DNA of 64,000 nucleotides from Actinoplanes sp. DH11 (GCF_020873875.1 NZ_JAHWGU010000024.1:62001-126000), one strand, 5' to 3'; counted from the first letter of the stretch, positions 8,660 to 18,744 are shown. Made by a program: numbers and translations. Notes: generated by a model from the letters alone, not told the origin.

Positions 8660-8790
8660 GCTCAGGTGAGCAATCGGTGGACCGAGCGGCGGGGATTTCC
8701 CAGTCGAGATATTGCGGGGTCGCTTGTCGAGTTCGGCGGCTACGGCGATCATGTCCTCGGTGAGGTACATGCTGGGGTTGAGCAGCGGGG
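8660..8790 (-). pseudogene. Possible IS30-like transposase C-terminal fragment
   Basis: The minus strand reads YLTEDMIAVAAELDKRPR, close to the ELNxRPRKTLGW region at the end of IS30-family transposases. The following bases give RSVHRLLT and a stop only after a frame change. It is short and shifted, so the call is tentative. Confidence 0.35.
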
Positions 8791-8794
8791 GCTC

Positions 8795-8962
8795 TCAGCG
8801 GGAGCCGTAGAAACCGGGCGGCACGGCCGGGTTGATCTCCGGGGTGTTGGCGGCGACCTCGCCGGCGCTGGGGTTGAGCGCGGCCACCACGGCGGTCACG
8901 CCGATCGCCGCGAGCACGACGGCGGCCACCGCGGCGGCCACCAGGTTCTTGAACAGGAACAT
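8795..8962 (-). CDS. DUF2613-like 55-residue membrane microprotein
   Basis: A 55-residue ORF starting ATG at 8962, with GAGGAG six bases upstream, only 10 bases after the fadA5 stop. It has a short basic start, one Ala/Val-rich helix (about residues 8-29) and a tail ending PGFYGSR. Size, single helix and the terminal YGxR match the small DUF2613 family of actinobacteria, whose role is unknown. Its position suggests co-transcription with fadA5 under the KstR-type site. Confidence 0.7.
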   Translation of the reverse strand: MFLFKNLVAAAVAAVVLAAIGVTAVVAALNPSAGEVAANTPEINPAVPPGFYGSR

Positions 8963-8972
8963 TTGCTTCTCC

Positions 8973-10094
<1,122 letters not shown>

Positions 10095-10095
10095 C

Positions 10096-10109
10096 TAGAA
10101 CGTGTTCTC
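10096..10109. promoter_or_regulatory. KstR-type operator near fadA5
   Basis: TAGAACGTGTTCTC fits TnnAACnnGTTnnA except for the final base. It sits directly against the fadA5 start, where a bound repressor would block initiation. Confidence 0.65.
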
Positions 10110-10152
10110 GCGCAGAACCTACCACCCGGTACGCCGGTCGTGCTTGAATCGG

Positions 10153-10166
10153 TAGAACCTGTTGCT
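10153..10166. promoter_or_regulatory. KstR-type operator near cyp125
   Basis: TAGAACCTGTTGCT fits the consensus at all but the last fixed base and ends 13 bases before the cyp125 GTG. With the site at 10096 it makes a two-operator divergent promoter region. Confidence 0.6.
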
Positions 10167-10178
10167 GTAGGAGGAGCC

Positions 10179-11420
10179 GTGGCCGAGCCGCGCACCAGGA
10201 TCGACTTCACCGACCCGGACATCTACGTCCACGGCATCCCGCAGGCCGAGTTCGCCGAAGCCCGCCGGTCCGCGCCGGTCTGCTGGGTGCCGCAGGAGCG
10301 CGGCAGCGCGGGCTTCGACGACGACGGCTACTGGGCGGTGACCCGGCACGCCGACGTGATGGCCGTGTCCCGGGACAGCGACACCTACTCCAGCCGGGAG
10401 AAGACGGCGATCGTCCGGTTCGGGGCGGACATGACACCCGATCGCCTGGGGATGCAGCGCTACATCCTGCTCAACATGGATCCGCCGCAGCACACCCAGC
10501 ACCGGGCGATCGTGTCCAAGGGGTTCACGCCGCGGGCGATCAACAGCCTGCGCGACGCCTTGCAGAAACGGGCCGCGCAGATCGTGTCGGCGGCCGCAGC
10601 CGGCTCCGGTTCCGGCGACTTCGTCCAGGAGGTCGCCCGCGAGCTGCCGCTCCAGGCCATCGCCGAGTTGCTCGGCGTGCCGCAGGAGGACCGGCACGAC
10701 GTCTTCGACTGGTCCAACGCGATGATCGGGCAGGACGACCCGGAGTTCAGTGACGGCAGCGACCCGATCGAGCCGGCGACGTCACTGCTCGGTTACGCCA
10801 TGACGATGGCCGAGGACCGCAAGAGCTGCCCGCGCGACGACATCGTCACCACCCTGGTCAAGGCCGAGATCGACGGCGAGCACCTGTCCACCGACGAGTT
10901 CGGTTTCTTCGTGCTGATGCTCGCCGTCGCCGGCAACGAGACCACCCGCAACGCCATCTCGCACGGCATGCTGGCGTTCCTGGAACACCCGGAGCAGTGG
11001 GAGCTCTACCGGCAGACCCGGCCACGCACCGCCGTCGACGAGGTGGTGCGCTGGGGCAGCCCGATCAACGCCTTCCAGCGCACCACCAAGCACGACACCG
11101 TGCTGAACGGCCAGGCCATCGGCGCGGGCCGGCGAGTCGCGATGTTCTACGGCTCCGCCAACTACGACGAGGACGTCTTCACCGACCCGCACACCTTCGA
11201 CATCACCCGCAGCCCCAACCCGCACCTCGGCTTCGGCGGCAGCGGCGCCCACTTCTGCCTCGGCGCCAACCTGGCCCGGCTGGAGATCGACCTGATCTTC
11301 AACGCGATCGCCGACCAGATGCCGGGCGCGACCCTCGCCGGTCCGGCTCAGCGCCTGCGGTCCGGCTGGATCAACGGGATCAAGCACCTGCCGGTGCGAT
11401 ACCGCGGGGGTACGGGCTGA
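10179..11420 (+). CDS. cyp125: Cytochrome P450 CYP125, steroid C26-monooxygenase
   Basis: A 413-residue P450. Visible landmarks are the I-helix AVAGNETTRN, the ExxR helix in AVDEVVRWGSP and the haem loop FGGSGAHFCLGANLAR with its cysteine ligand. The C-terminal RLRSGWINGIKHLPV is characteristic of CYP125, which oxidises the terminal side-chain methyl of cholesterol to start side-chain degradation. The GTG at 10179 follows an AGGAGGAG ribosome site. Long in-frame sequence upstream is antisense to fadA5 and is not part of the protein. Confidence 0.93.
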   Translation: MAEPRTRIDFTDPDIYVHGIPQAEFAEARRSAPVCWVPQERGSAGFDDDGYWAVTRHADVMAVSRDSDTYSSREKTAIVRFGADMTPDRLGMQRYILLNMDPPQHTQHRAIVSKGFTPRAINSLRDALQKRAAQIVSAAAAGSGSGDFVQEVARELPLQAIAELLGVPQEDRHDVFDWSNAMIGQDDPEFSDGSDPIEPATSLLGYAMTMAEDRKSCPRDDIVTTLVKAEIDGEHLSTDEFGFFVLMLAVAGNETTRNAISHGMLAFLEHPEQWELYRQTRPRTAVDEVVRWGSPINAFQRTTKHDTVLNGQAIGAGRRVAMFYGSANYDEDVFTDPHTFDITRSPNPHLGFGGSGAHFCLGANLARLEIDLIFNAIADQMPGATLAGPAQRLRSGWINGIKHLPVRYRGGTG

Positions 11421-11557
11421 GCCCGCCCCCACCGCAGGTCAGCGCGCCAGCACCGGCCGGATCCCGGCCGCCCGCCGGCCGCGGGCCGTCGTCGCTCCGG
11501 CACCATCAACAGCAGTCGATCAAGGTGTCCCGGCGCGCTCGGTCAGAAAAGTGCTTG

Positions 11558-11577
11558 ACCTCCACCTATGTTGAGGT
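11558..11577. promoter_or_regulatory. SoxR/MerR-like operator in the ABC exporter promoter
   Basis: ACCTCCA-CCTATG-TTGAGGT follows the 7-6-7 layout of SoxR boxes (ACCTCAA, six bases, TTGAGGT) with one mismatch. It overlaps a TTGACC -35-like hexamer at 11555-11560, the usual geometry of MerR-family activated promoters, and lies 28 bases upstream of the exporter start. Confidence 0.55.
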
Positions 11578-11605
11578 GGGAGGTTCGTTGCCGGGGAGGT
11601 CCGGC

Positions 11606-13480
11606 ATGAGCATGGAGATGGCCGCGTGGAACTCGATGTACCACGCGATGAATCAGCAGGACGACAGGCGGCCGTTCTCGGTGGCCACGTTACGGCGGAT
11701 CGCGGGGTTCGCCCGGCCGCACAGACGGGCGCTCACCGGGTTCCTGGTGCTCAGCGTGGTCACCGCGTTCTTGGCGGTGGCCACGCCGGTGCTGGCGGGC
11801 CGGGTGGTGGACGCAATCGTCGACGGCAAGGACAGCGGGCTGGTGGTGGCGCTCGCGATCGCGATCGGGGTGATCGCGCTCAGCGAGGCGGGGCTGGGGC
11901 TGGTGCAGCGGTGGCTGTCGGCGGGGATCGGTGAGGGGCTGATCCTGCATCTGCGGACCGCCGTCTTCGACCACGTGCAGCGGATGCCTGTCGCGTTCTT
12001 CACCCGCACCCGGACGGGCGCTCTGGTGAGCCGGCTCAACAACGACGTGATCGGCGCGCAGCGGGCGTTCAGCGACACCCTGTCCGGTGTGGTGGGCAAC
12101 CTGGTGGCGCTGGTGCTCACGCTTATCGTGATGATCGGCCTGTCCTGGCAGATCACCGCGCTCTCGCTCCTGCTGCTGCCGATCTTCGTGCTGCCGGCGC
12201 GGCGCACCGGGCGGCGGCTGGCCCGGCTGGAGCGGGAGGCGGCCGAGCACAACGCGGCCATGAACACGCAGATGACGGAGCGTTTCTCGGCGCCGGGTGC
12301 GACGCTTGTCAAGCTTTACGGCGACCCCGGCGCGGAGTCGGCCGAGTTCGCGGCGCGGGCGAGGCGGGTCCGAGACATCGGGGTACGCACCGCGATGGCT
12401 CAGTGGATCTTCTTGACCGCCCTGGTCTCGGTGTCCGGGGTGGCCGTGGCGCTGGTCTACGGGCTGGGCGGCGTCTACGCGCTGCGCGGCCAGCTGGAAC
12501 CGGGCGCGGTGGTGGCGCTGGCCATCCTGCTGACCAGGCTCTACGCGCCGCTCACCTCGCTGGCGAGCGCCCGGGTCGAGGTGATGAGCGCGCTGGTCAG
12601 CTTCGAGCGGGTGTTCGAGGTGCTCGACCTGAAACCGCTCATCGAGGAGAAACCGGATGCGCGGCCGGTGCCGGACGGGCCGGTGGCGGTGGAGTTCGAC
12701 AACGTCCGGTTCGCCTACCCGGCGGCTGACAAGGTGTCACTGGCTTCGCTGGAGGAGGTGGCGACGCTCGACACCCGGGGTGGCGTCGAGGTGCTGCACG
12801 AGGTGTCGTTCCGCGCCGAGCCGGGTCAGATGGTGGCGCTGGTGGGTTCGTCGGGTGCCGGCAAGTCGACGATGGCGAGTCTGCTGCCCCGGCTCTACGA
12901 CGCCGGCGAGGGGGCCGTGCGACTGGCCGGGGTCGACGTGCGCGATCTGTCCGCGGCGTCGCTGCGGCAGACCCTGGGCATGGTCACGCAGGACGGTCAC
13001 CTGTTCCACGAGTCGGTGCGCGCCAACCTGATGCTGGGCCATCCGGACGCGACCGAGGAGGAGCTGTGGGACGCGCTGCGCCGCGCCCGCATCGCGGACC
13101 TGGTGGAGTCGCTGCCCGACGGTCTGGACACGGTGATCGGCGAGCGGGGCTACCGGCTGTCCGGGGGCGAGCGCCAGCGCCTCACGATCGCCCGGCTGCT
13201 GCTGGCGAAACCGCGTGTCGTGGTCCTCGACGAGGCGACCGCCCACCTGGACTCCACGTCGGAGCTGGCGGTGCAGGAAGCGCTCGGCGAGGCGCTGGCC
13301 GGCCGGACCGCGGTGGTGATCGCCCACCGGCTCTCCACGGTCCGCGCCGCCGACCAGATCCTGGTGGTGGAGGACGGCCGCATCATCGAACGCGGCACCC
13401 ACCCGCAGTTGCTGGCGGCGGGCGGGCGCTACCAGGAGCTCTACCGGACCCAGTTCAGCGAGGCGCCGACGCCGGCCTGA
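11606..13480 (+). CDS. ABC exporter, fused membrane and ATPase domains
   Basis: A 624-residue half-transporter expected to work as a dimer in the cytoplasmic membrane. The N-terminal part (about residues 30-330) has the hydrophobic segments of a type IV exporter. The ATPase has Walker A VGSSGAGKS, signature LSGGERQR, Walker B VVVLDEATAHLD and the H-loop VIAHRLS. The ATG at 11606 follows GGGGAGG. The substrate cannot be deduced; the MerR/SoxR-type box upstream suggests induction by a drug or redox-active compound. It is not obviously part of steroid breakdown and sits as an insert between steroid operons. Confidence 0.85.
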   Translation: MSMEMAAWNSMYHAMNQQDDRRPFSVATLRRIAGFARPHRRALTGFLVLSVVTAFLAVATPVLAGRVVDAIVDGKDSGLVVALAIAIGVIALSEAGLGLVQRWLSAGIGEGLILHLRTAVFDHVQRMPVAFFTRTRTGALVSRLNNDVIGAQRAFSDTLSGVVGNLVALVLTLIVMIGLSWQITALSLLLLPIFVLPARRTGRRLARLEREAAEHNAAMNTQMTERFSAPGATLVKLYGDPGAESAEFAARARRVRDIGVRTAMAQWIFLTALVSVSGVAVALVYGLGGVYALRGQLEPGAVVALAILLTRLYAPLTSLASARVEVMSALVSFERVFEVLDLKPLIEEKPDARPVPDGPVAVEFDNVRFAYPAADKVSLASLEEVATLDTRGGVEVLHEVSFRAEPGQMVALVGSSGAGKSTMASLLPRLYDAGEGAVRLAGVDVRDLSAASLRQTLGMVTQDGHLFHESVRANLMLGHPDATEEELWDALRRARIADLVESLPDGLDTVIGERGYRLSGGERQRLTIARLLLAKPRVVVLDEATAHLDSTSELAVQEALGEALAGRTAVVIAHRLSTVRAADQILVVEDGRIIERGTHPQLLAAGGRYQELYRTQFSEAPTPA

Positions 13481-13482
13481 AC

Positions 13483-13513
13483 CCGCCCGGCCGCCGGGTG
13501 CGCGGCCGGGCGG
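13483..13513. terminator. Bidirectional hairpin between convergent genes
   Basis: A perfect 12-bp stem (13483-13494 paired with 13502-13513) around a 7-base loop fills the 37-base gap between the ABC exporter and the convergent flavin oxidoreductase gene. There is no T-tract, as is usual in GC-rich actinomycetes. Confidence 0.65.
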
Positions 13514-13517
13514 ATGG

Positions 13518-14612
13518 TCAGCGGAGCGTGGCGAGGTGGGTGAGGGTTTCGTCGGCCTCGGTGATCAGGTCGGCCAGGACGTCGGCGACCGGGCGGACCT
13601 GGTTCATCCGGCCGACGATCTGGCCGACCGGCATCGGGACGACGGTGGGGTCGCCGGAGTCCATCAGGCGGTCGTGGGCGGGTGCGACAAGCAGGTTCTG
13701 CAGCGGCATCGGCAGCGGGGACGGCGCGTCGTCCGACTCCCACGCCGCGGTCCAGCGGTTGCGCAGCAGCCGGGCCGGTTTTCCCGTGTAGATGCGGGTG
13801 CGGACGGTGTCGGTGGACCGGGCCTGGAGCAGGGCGTCGCGCAGCGCGGCCGACGTCTCGTACTCCGCCGTGCCCAGCCACACCGACCCCATCCACACGC
13901 CGCGCGCGCCGAGGGCCAGGGCGGCGGCGATCTGCCGGCCGCTGCCGATCCCGCCGGCGGCCAGCACCGGCACGTCCGGGCCGACCGCGTCGACGACCTC
14001 CGGGATCAGCACCATGCTGCCGATCTCGCCGGTGTGACCGCCTGCTTCGTACCCCTGCGCCACCACGATGTCCACGCCGCCGGCGAGGTGGCTGCGGGCG
14101 TGATCGGCGCGACCGGCGAGCGCGGCCACCGCCAGGCCGTGCCGGTGCGCGCTGTCGATCACGTCGGGGGGCGGTGGCCCGAGCGCGTTCGCGATCAGGC
14201 GGGGCTGGTGGGTCAGGGCCACGTCGACATGGGTACGGGCCACCGAGTGCAGCCACCCCAGAACTCCCGCGCGCTGTGACTCGTCGACGCCGAGCGGTGG
14301 CACACCGAGGCGCAGCAGGGTCCGCTCGACGAAGTCCCGGTGCCCGTCGGGGATGAGTTTGCCCAGGTCGACCTGGGTTCCTTCGGTGGGTACGCGGCCG
14401 GGCATCACGACGTCGACACCGTAGGGACGGCCGTCCAGTTCGGTCTCCAGCCACGTCAGGACCCGGTCCAGTTCGTCGCCGTCGTTGAACCGGACGCAGC
14501 CCAGCACGCCGAGGCCACCGGCCCGGCTGATGGCCGCGACGACGTGCTCGGACGGGCTGAACCCGACGACCGGCACGTCGATGCCGAACATCTCGCACAG
14601 CTCAGTCCGCAC
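13518..14612 (-). CDS. FMN-dependent nitronate monooxygenase-like oxidoreductase
   Basis: A 364-residue TIM-barrel flavoprotein of the 2-nitropropane dioxygenase family. Typical parts are the N-terminal CEMFGIDVPVVGFS, the glycine-rich VAQGYEAGGHTGEIG, and the FMN phosphate-binding VLAAGGIGSGRQIAAALALGA followed by GVWMGSVWLGT. The GTG at 14612 overlaps the end of fadD19 by 11 bases, so it is translated from the same transcript. Members of this family recur in steroid gene clusters (compare ipdC here), but the substrate of this one is unknown. Confidence 0.82.
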   Translation of the reverse strand: MRTELCEMFGIDVPVVGFSPSEHVVAAISRAGGLGVLGCVRFNDGDELDRVLTWLETELDGRPYGVDVVMPGRVPTEGTQVDLGKLIPDGHRDFVERTLLRLGVPPLGVDESQRAGVLGWLHSVARTHVDVALTHQPRLIANALGPPPPDVIDSAHRHGLAVAALAGRADHARSHLAGGVDIVVAQGYEAGGHTGEIGSMVLIPEVVDAVGPDVPVLAAGGIGSGRQIAAALALGARGVWMGSVWLGTAEYETSAALRDALLQARSTDTVRTRIYTGKPARLLRNRWTAAWESDDAPSPLPMPLQNLLVAPAHDRLMDSGDPTVVPMPVGQIVGRMNQVRPVADVLADLITEADETLTHLATLR

Positions 14613-16182
14613 GGCGTGACCCCCCGGCCGGGTGGGTGCGCGCGTATTCGTGGGCCCACCGGTAGTCGGCCTTGCCGCTGATCGTGCGGTGGATCCGGTC
14701 GACCGGCCACACGTCGCGGGGCACCTTGTAGCCCGCGATCCGCCGCCGGACATGACTGTCGAGTTCGTCCAGGTCCACCCGTACACCCGGGCGGGTCTGC
14801 ACCAGAGCGACCACCCGCTGCCCCAGCAGCTCGTCGGGGGCGCCGATGACGAGGGCGTCGAAGATGCCCGGGTGCGCCTTGAGCGCGCCCTCCACCTCCT
14901 CCGGGAAGACCTTCTCCCCGCCGGTGTTGACGCACGTGTTGCCCCGGCCGAGCAGGGTCACGGTGCCGTCCTCCTCGGTCCGCGCGAAGTCGCCGGGAAT
15001 CGCGTACCGCACCCCGTCGACCTCGGTGATCAGCGATTTCGTCTTGTCCGGGTCCTTGTAGTAGCCGAGCGGCACGTGCCCGCCGCGCGCGAGCCGGCCG
15101 ATCACGCCCGGCGGCGCCTTGTGTCCGTACTCGTCGATGACGATCGTGTCCGGCCCGGGCATCACCCGTGGCCCGTCGACCGCGCCGCCGTCGACGTCGG
15201 CGACGATGCCGAGGCCCGCGAAGCCGGTCTCCGAGGAGCCGATCGCGTCGGTGACCATGACGTTCGGGAAGGTGTCCAGGTACTGCCGTTTCACCGACGG
15301 CGAGAAGAGCGCCGCACTGGAGGAGACCGACACGAGCGAGGAGCCGTCGTGGTTGCCGGCCAGGTACGTCTCGATGAGGGGCCGGGCCATCGCGTCGCCG
15401 ATCAGCACCACCACGTTGACGTGCCGTTCCGCGATGGTCCGCCACACCTCCTCGGGGTCGAAGTGCGGCAGCACCACCACCGTGTCGCCGGAGAAGAGCG
15501 CGGCGAGCGCGGCCCACTGCGCGTTGCCGTGGATCAGCGGTGCCAGGCAGAACCGGGTCATCGGTGGCATTTCCCGGCCCCGTTTGGTCTGGGCCCATTC
15601 GTCCTCGAGGGGGATGCCGGACAGGAAGTCGATGCCGCCGCCGAGGGTGCGCCAGACATCCTCGTGGCGCCAGATGACACCTTTCGGATATCCGGTGGTT
15701 CCGCCCGTGTAGAGCAGGTACGTGTCGTCGCCGGACCGTTCGCCGAAGTCGCGGCCGGGGTCACCGGCCGCCAGGGCCGCCCGGTACTCCGGGGTGCCCA
15801 GGGTCAGCGTGGTCCGCAGGCCGGGCGCCGCCACCCGCGCGACGCGTTCGGTGAACTCGGGGTCGTGCAGCAGCGCGGTCAGTTCCGCGTCCGCGAAGAG
15901 ATACTGCAACTCGTTCTCGACATACCGGTAGTTGACGTTGACGACCACGGCGCGCAGCTTGTACACGGCGATCATGGCCTCGACGGCCTCGATCGAGTTA
16001 CCGGCGTACAACCCGACGTGGGCGCCCTTGCCCACTCCTTGATCCCGCAGGAAATGGGCGAGACGGTTGGCGGTTTCCTCCAGCTCGGCGTACGTCGTCT
16101 CGCGCGTGCCGCAGGCCACCGCCACGCGGTCGGGGAAAGCATCGACCGCGTGCTCGAACAGGTCCGCTATGTTGGCCGCCAT
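14602..16182 (-). CDS. fadD19: Steroid side-chain acyl-CoA ligase FadD19-like
   Basis: A 526-residue ANL ligase. Motifs: P-loop LLYTGGTTGYPKGV, GSSETGF in the adenylate pocket, GRGNTCVNTGGEKVFPEEVE at the domain hinge and the catalytic lysine in TISGKADYRWAHEYA. The C-terminal K-x-DYRWA and overall sequence follow FadD19, which activates C5 side-chain carboxylates and is needed for branched C24 sterols in rhodococci. The gene is divergent from echA19 across a KstR-like site, as in mycobacteria. The ATG at 16182 is preferred because the family starts at NIADLFEHA. Confidence 0.88.
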   Translation of the reverse strand: MAANIADLFEHAVDAFPDRVAVACGTRETTYAELEETANRLAHFLRDQGVGKGAHVGLYAGNSIEAVEAMIAVYKLRAVVVNVNYRYVENELQYLFADAELTALLHDPEFTERVARVAAPGLRTTLTLGTPEYRAALAAGDPGRDFGERSGDDTYLLYTGGTTGYPKGVIWRHEDVWRTLGGGIDFLSGIPLEDEWAQTKRGREMPPMTRFCLAPLIHGNAQWAALAALFSGDTVVVLPHFDPEEVWRTIAERHVNVVVLIGDAMARPLIETYLAGNHDGSSLVSVSSSAALFSPSVKRQYLDTFPNVMVTDAIGSSETGFAGLGIVADVDGGAVDGPRVMPGPDTIVIDEYGHKAPPGVIGRLARGGHVPLGYYKDPDKTKSLITEVDGVRYAIPGDFARTEEDGTVTLLGRGNTCVNTGGEKVFPEEVEGALKAHPGIFDALVIGAPDELLGQRVVALVQTRPGVRVDLDELDSHVRRRIAGYKVPRDVWPVDRIHRTISGKADYRWAHEYARTHPAGGSRRAD

Positions 16183-16192
16183 TCCCAGAAAG

Positions 16193-16206
16193 TAGAACCT
16201 GTTATT
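16193..16206. promoter_or_regulatory. KstR-type operator between fadD19 and echA19
   Basis: TAGAACCTGTTATT matches all but the last fixed base of TnnAACnnGTTnnA. It lies in the 73-base gap between divergent genes and could control both. Confidence 0.6.
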
Positions 16207-16255
16207 GTTTCCGGCAAGGTTCCGATTTCCCCACTGGCGCGGGAGGAAGACCGGA

Positions 16256-17023
16256 GTGGACGCGATCGTCGAGCAGCGCGGACCGATCCTGATCGTCACG
16301 ATGAACCGGCCACAGGTGCGCAACGCCCTCTCCGCCGAGATGATGGCCGTGATGCGCGACGCCTGGGACCGGGTGGACGCCGACCCGGAGATCCGGGTGG
16401 CGATCCTGACCGGGGCCGGTGGGGCGTTCTGCGCCGGCGCCGACCTGCGGGCCATGACCGCGGCGCCGCCCGACCTGCGCACCGGTGACCTGTCGCGCAT
16501 CGACGCCCTGCTCAAGGGCCGCCGCCTCACGAAACCGCTGATCGCCGCCGTGGAGGGGCCCGCCGTCGCCGGTGGCACCGAGATCCTGCAGGCCACCGAC
16601 ATCCGGGTGGCCGGCGAGAGCGCCCGGTTCGGCGTCTCGGAGGCGCGGTGGGGGCTGTTCCCGCTCGGTGGCTCGGCGGTGCGGCTGCCGCGGCAGTTGC
16701 CGTACACGGTCGCCGCCGACCTGCTGCTCACCGGCCGGCACCTGACCGCGGCCGAGGCGCGCGACGCCGGGCTGATCGGGCACGTCGTGCCGGACGGTGC
16801 GGCGCTGGACAGGGCGCTGGAGATCGCCGCGGCGGTCGCGGCCAACGGACCGGTCGCCGTGCGGGCCATCCTGCGGACCATCCGGGAGACCGAGGGGCTG
16901 CCGGAGAACGAGGCGTTCGCCATCGAGTCGAAGATCGGGATGGAGGTCTTCGCCAGCGACGACGCGAAGGAGGGGCCTCGCGCGTTCATCGAGAAACGCA
17001 AACCGCACTTCCGCGACCGGTGA
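16256..17023 (+). CDS. echA19: Enoyl-CoA hydratase EchA19
   Basis: A 255-residue crotonase-family enzyme. Landmarks are [47 protein letters not shown] and [15 protein letters not shown]. The sequence, including [18 protein letters not shown] at the end, is very close to mycobacterial EchA19, which hydrates the steroid-enoyl-CoA formed during side-chain beta-oxidation. The GTG at 16256 has GGGAGGAAG seven bases upstream. Confidence 0.92.
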   Translation: MDAIVEQRGPILIVTMNRPQVRNALSAEMMAVMRDAWDRVDADPEIRVAILTGAGGAFCAGADLRAMTAAPPDLRTGDLSRIDALLKGRRLTKPLIAAVEGPAVAGGTEILQATDIRVAGESARFGVSEARWGLFPLGGSAVRLPRQLPYTVAADLLLTGRHLTAAEARDAGLIGHVVPDGAALDRALEIAAAVAANGPVAVRAILRTIRETEGLPENEAFAIESKIGMEVFASDDAKEGPRAFIEKRKPHFRDR

Positions 17024-17025
17024 GC

Positions 17026-17050
17026 CGCGGCGCGGTAAAACGACGCCGCG
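17026..17050. terminator. Weak hairpin between convergent echA19 and ligase gene
   Basis: A 7-bp GC stem (17026-17032 with 17044-17050) around a loop containing TAAAA, in a 72-base convergent gap. A GCAGGCGTCAGA duplication follows it. Function as a terminator is only suggested by position. Confidence 0.35.
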
Positions 17051-17095
17051 CGAGGTGTCAGGCGGTGCGGCAGGCGTCAGACTGCGCGGCAGGCG

Positions 17096-18643
17096 TCAGA
17101 TGGCGCGGGAACGGCCGGCCCAGTACGGGTCGCGGAGCAGTCGCTTGTAGAGCTTGCCGTTCGGGTCCCGGGGCAGCTCGGCCACGTAGTCGACGGTGCG
17201 CGGCAGCTTGAACTTGGCCATCCGCTCGCCGAGGTACGCCAGCAGCGCCGCCGTCAGCGCCGGGCCCGGTGCGGCGCCGGGGGCCGGCTGCACGACCGCC
17301 TTGATCTCCTCGCCCCATTCGTCGTGCGGGATGCCGAAGACCGCCACGTCGGCCACGGCCGGGTGCACGGCCAGCTCGTTCTCGATCTCCGCGGGGTAGA
17401 CGTTCACGCCGCCCGTGATGATCACGTCGCTGGCCCGGTCGCAGAGGAACAGGTAGCCGTCGTCGTCCAGGTAGCCGATGTCGCCGACCGTGAACATCCG
17501 GTCCCGCCAGGAGGCCCGGGTCTTCGCGGCGTCACCGTGGTACTCGAACGTCGCGTCGCCCATCTGCAGGTACACCGTCCCGGGGGTGCCGGCGGGCGCG
17601 TCCTTGCCGTCGTCGTCGAGGACCCGCACCCGGGAGCCGGGCCAGGCCCTGCCGACCGAGCCGGGCCGCGCCGACCACTCCGGCGCGGTGATCAGGGTGC
17701 CGCCGCCCTCGGAGGCCGCGTAATACTCGATCACGACCGGCCCCCACCAGTCGAGCATCGCCTGCTTGACCGGTTGTGGACAGGGCGCGGCGCCGTGGAT
17801 CATCGCGCGCATCGAGGAGGTCTCGGCGCGCTCGCGCACCGCGGCGGGCAGGGCGAGCAGGCGGCGGAACTGGGTCGGCACCATGTGGCTGTGCGTCACC
17901 CGGTGCTCCCCGACGAGGCGCAGGAACGACGCGGCGTCCCAGTGGTCCATCACCACGACCGGGTGGCCCATCTGGATCGAGATGACGGCGAAGTTCATCA
18001 CCGCCGTGTGGTAGAGCGGGGAGCAGCACAGATGCACGTGATCATCGAAGGGCCGCAGGCCGAACAGCCCGAAGAACCAGAGCGACACGGGCGGTACGTC
18101 GTCCGGGTCGAGGCCGAGCAGCGGGCGCCGTACGCCCTTGGGCCGCCCCGACGTGCCGGACGTGTAGACCATGAGCGCGCCGAGCGTACGCCCGCCGGGT
18201 CTGCCTGATCCGCCCCCGCCGAGCTCGCCCGCGGACCGGAAGCCCGGGATGTCCCCCACCGCGTAGCGGTCCTGCGCCGTAAGGCCGGCCAGGTCCGCCG
18301 CGGTGACCGCGGTGTCCGCGAAGCGCTCGCTCGCGACGAAGGCCCGCGCCCCGCTGTCCCGCAGGATGTAGCCGAGTTCGGGCGCGGTGAGATGCCAGTT
18401 CAGGGGCACGACGTGCAGCCCGATCTGCACCGCGGCGTAGTAGGCCACGAGGATGTCGGCGCCGTTCGGCAGCAGCAGGGCGACGGTGTCCCCGGCGCGC
18501 AACCCGGCGTCCCGCAGCCCCCGGCCGATCCGGTTCGCCTCGGCGGCCAGTTCCGCGTAGGTGAGTGTCCGGCCGCCCGGCTCCACGATCGCCACGCGCT
18601 GCGGTGACCGGCTCGCGACGGTCCACATCCCGACTTCCGTCAT
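17096..18643 (-). CDS. Acyl-CoA synthetase (FadD4-like)
   Basis: A 515-residue ANL-family ligase with P-loop LMVYTSGTSGRPKGV, YYAASEGGG in the acyl pocket, SDVIITGGVNVYPAEIE at the hinge and the C-terminal lysine in PNGKLYKRLLRDPYW. The DPYW-x-GR ending is typical of a subgroup of actinobacterial FadD proteins. Two perfect KstR-type motifs separate it from the divergent DUF35 gene, so it is probably a steroid-pathway ligase. Which acid it activates is not clear; it differs from FadD3, FadD17 and FadD19. Confidence 0.85.
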   Translation of the reverse strand: MTEVGMWTVASRSPQRVAIVEPGGRTLTYAELAAEANRIGRGLRDAGLRAGDTVALLLPNGADILVAYYAAVQIGLHVVPLNWHLTAPELGYILRDSGARAFVASERFADTAVTAADLAGLTAQDRYAVGDIPGFRSAGELGGGGSGRPGGRTLGALMVYTSGTSGRPKGVRRPLLGLDPDDVPPVSLWFFGLFGLRPFDDHVHLCCSPLYHTAVMNFAVISIQMGHPVVVMDHWDAASFLRLVGEHRVTHSHMVPTQFRRLLALPAAVRERAETSSMRAMIHGAAPCPQPVKQAMLDWWGPVVIEYYAASEGGGTLITAPEWSARPGSVGRAWPGSRVRVLDDDGKDAPAGTPGTVYLQMGDATFEYHGDAAKTRASWRDRMFTVGDIGYLDDDGYLFLCDRASDVIITGGVNVYPAEIENELAVHPAVADVAVFGIPHDEWGEEIKAVVQPAPGAAPGPALTAALLAYLGERMAKFKLPRTVDYVAELPRDPNGKLYKRLLRDPYWAGRSRAI

Positions 18644-18653
18644 GCCGCGACCC

Positions 18654-18667
18654 TATAACTCGTTCCA
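18654..18667. promoter_or_regulatory. KstR-type operator, ligase side
   Basis: TATAACTCGTTCCA matches TnnAACnnGTTnnA at all fixed bases and begins 11 bases from the ligase start codon. Confidence 0.65.
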
Positions 18668-18709
18668 TCCGCAGGAAAGCCGTCCAGCGCAGCCATTGCG
18701 GCGCAAAGT

Positions 18710-18723
18710 TGGAACGTGTTTCA
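18710..18723. promoter_or_regulatory. KstR-type operator, DUF35 side
   Basis: TGGAACGTGTTTCA matches all fixed positions. It ends 21 bases before the DUF35 ATG; with the site at 18654 each divergent gene has its own operator. Confidence 0.65.
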
Positions 18724-18744
18724 CTCGACGGCGTGGAAGCGCCG

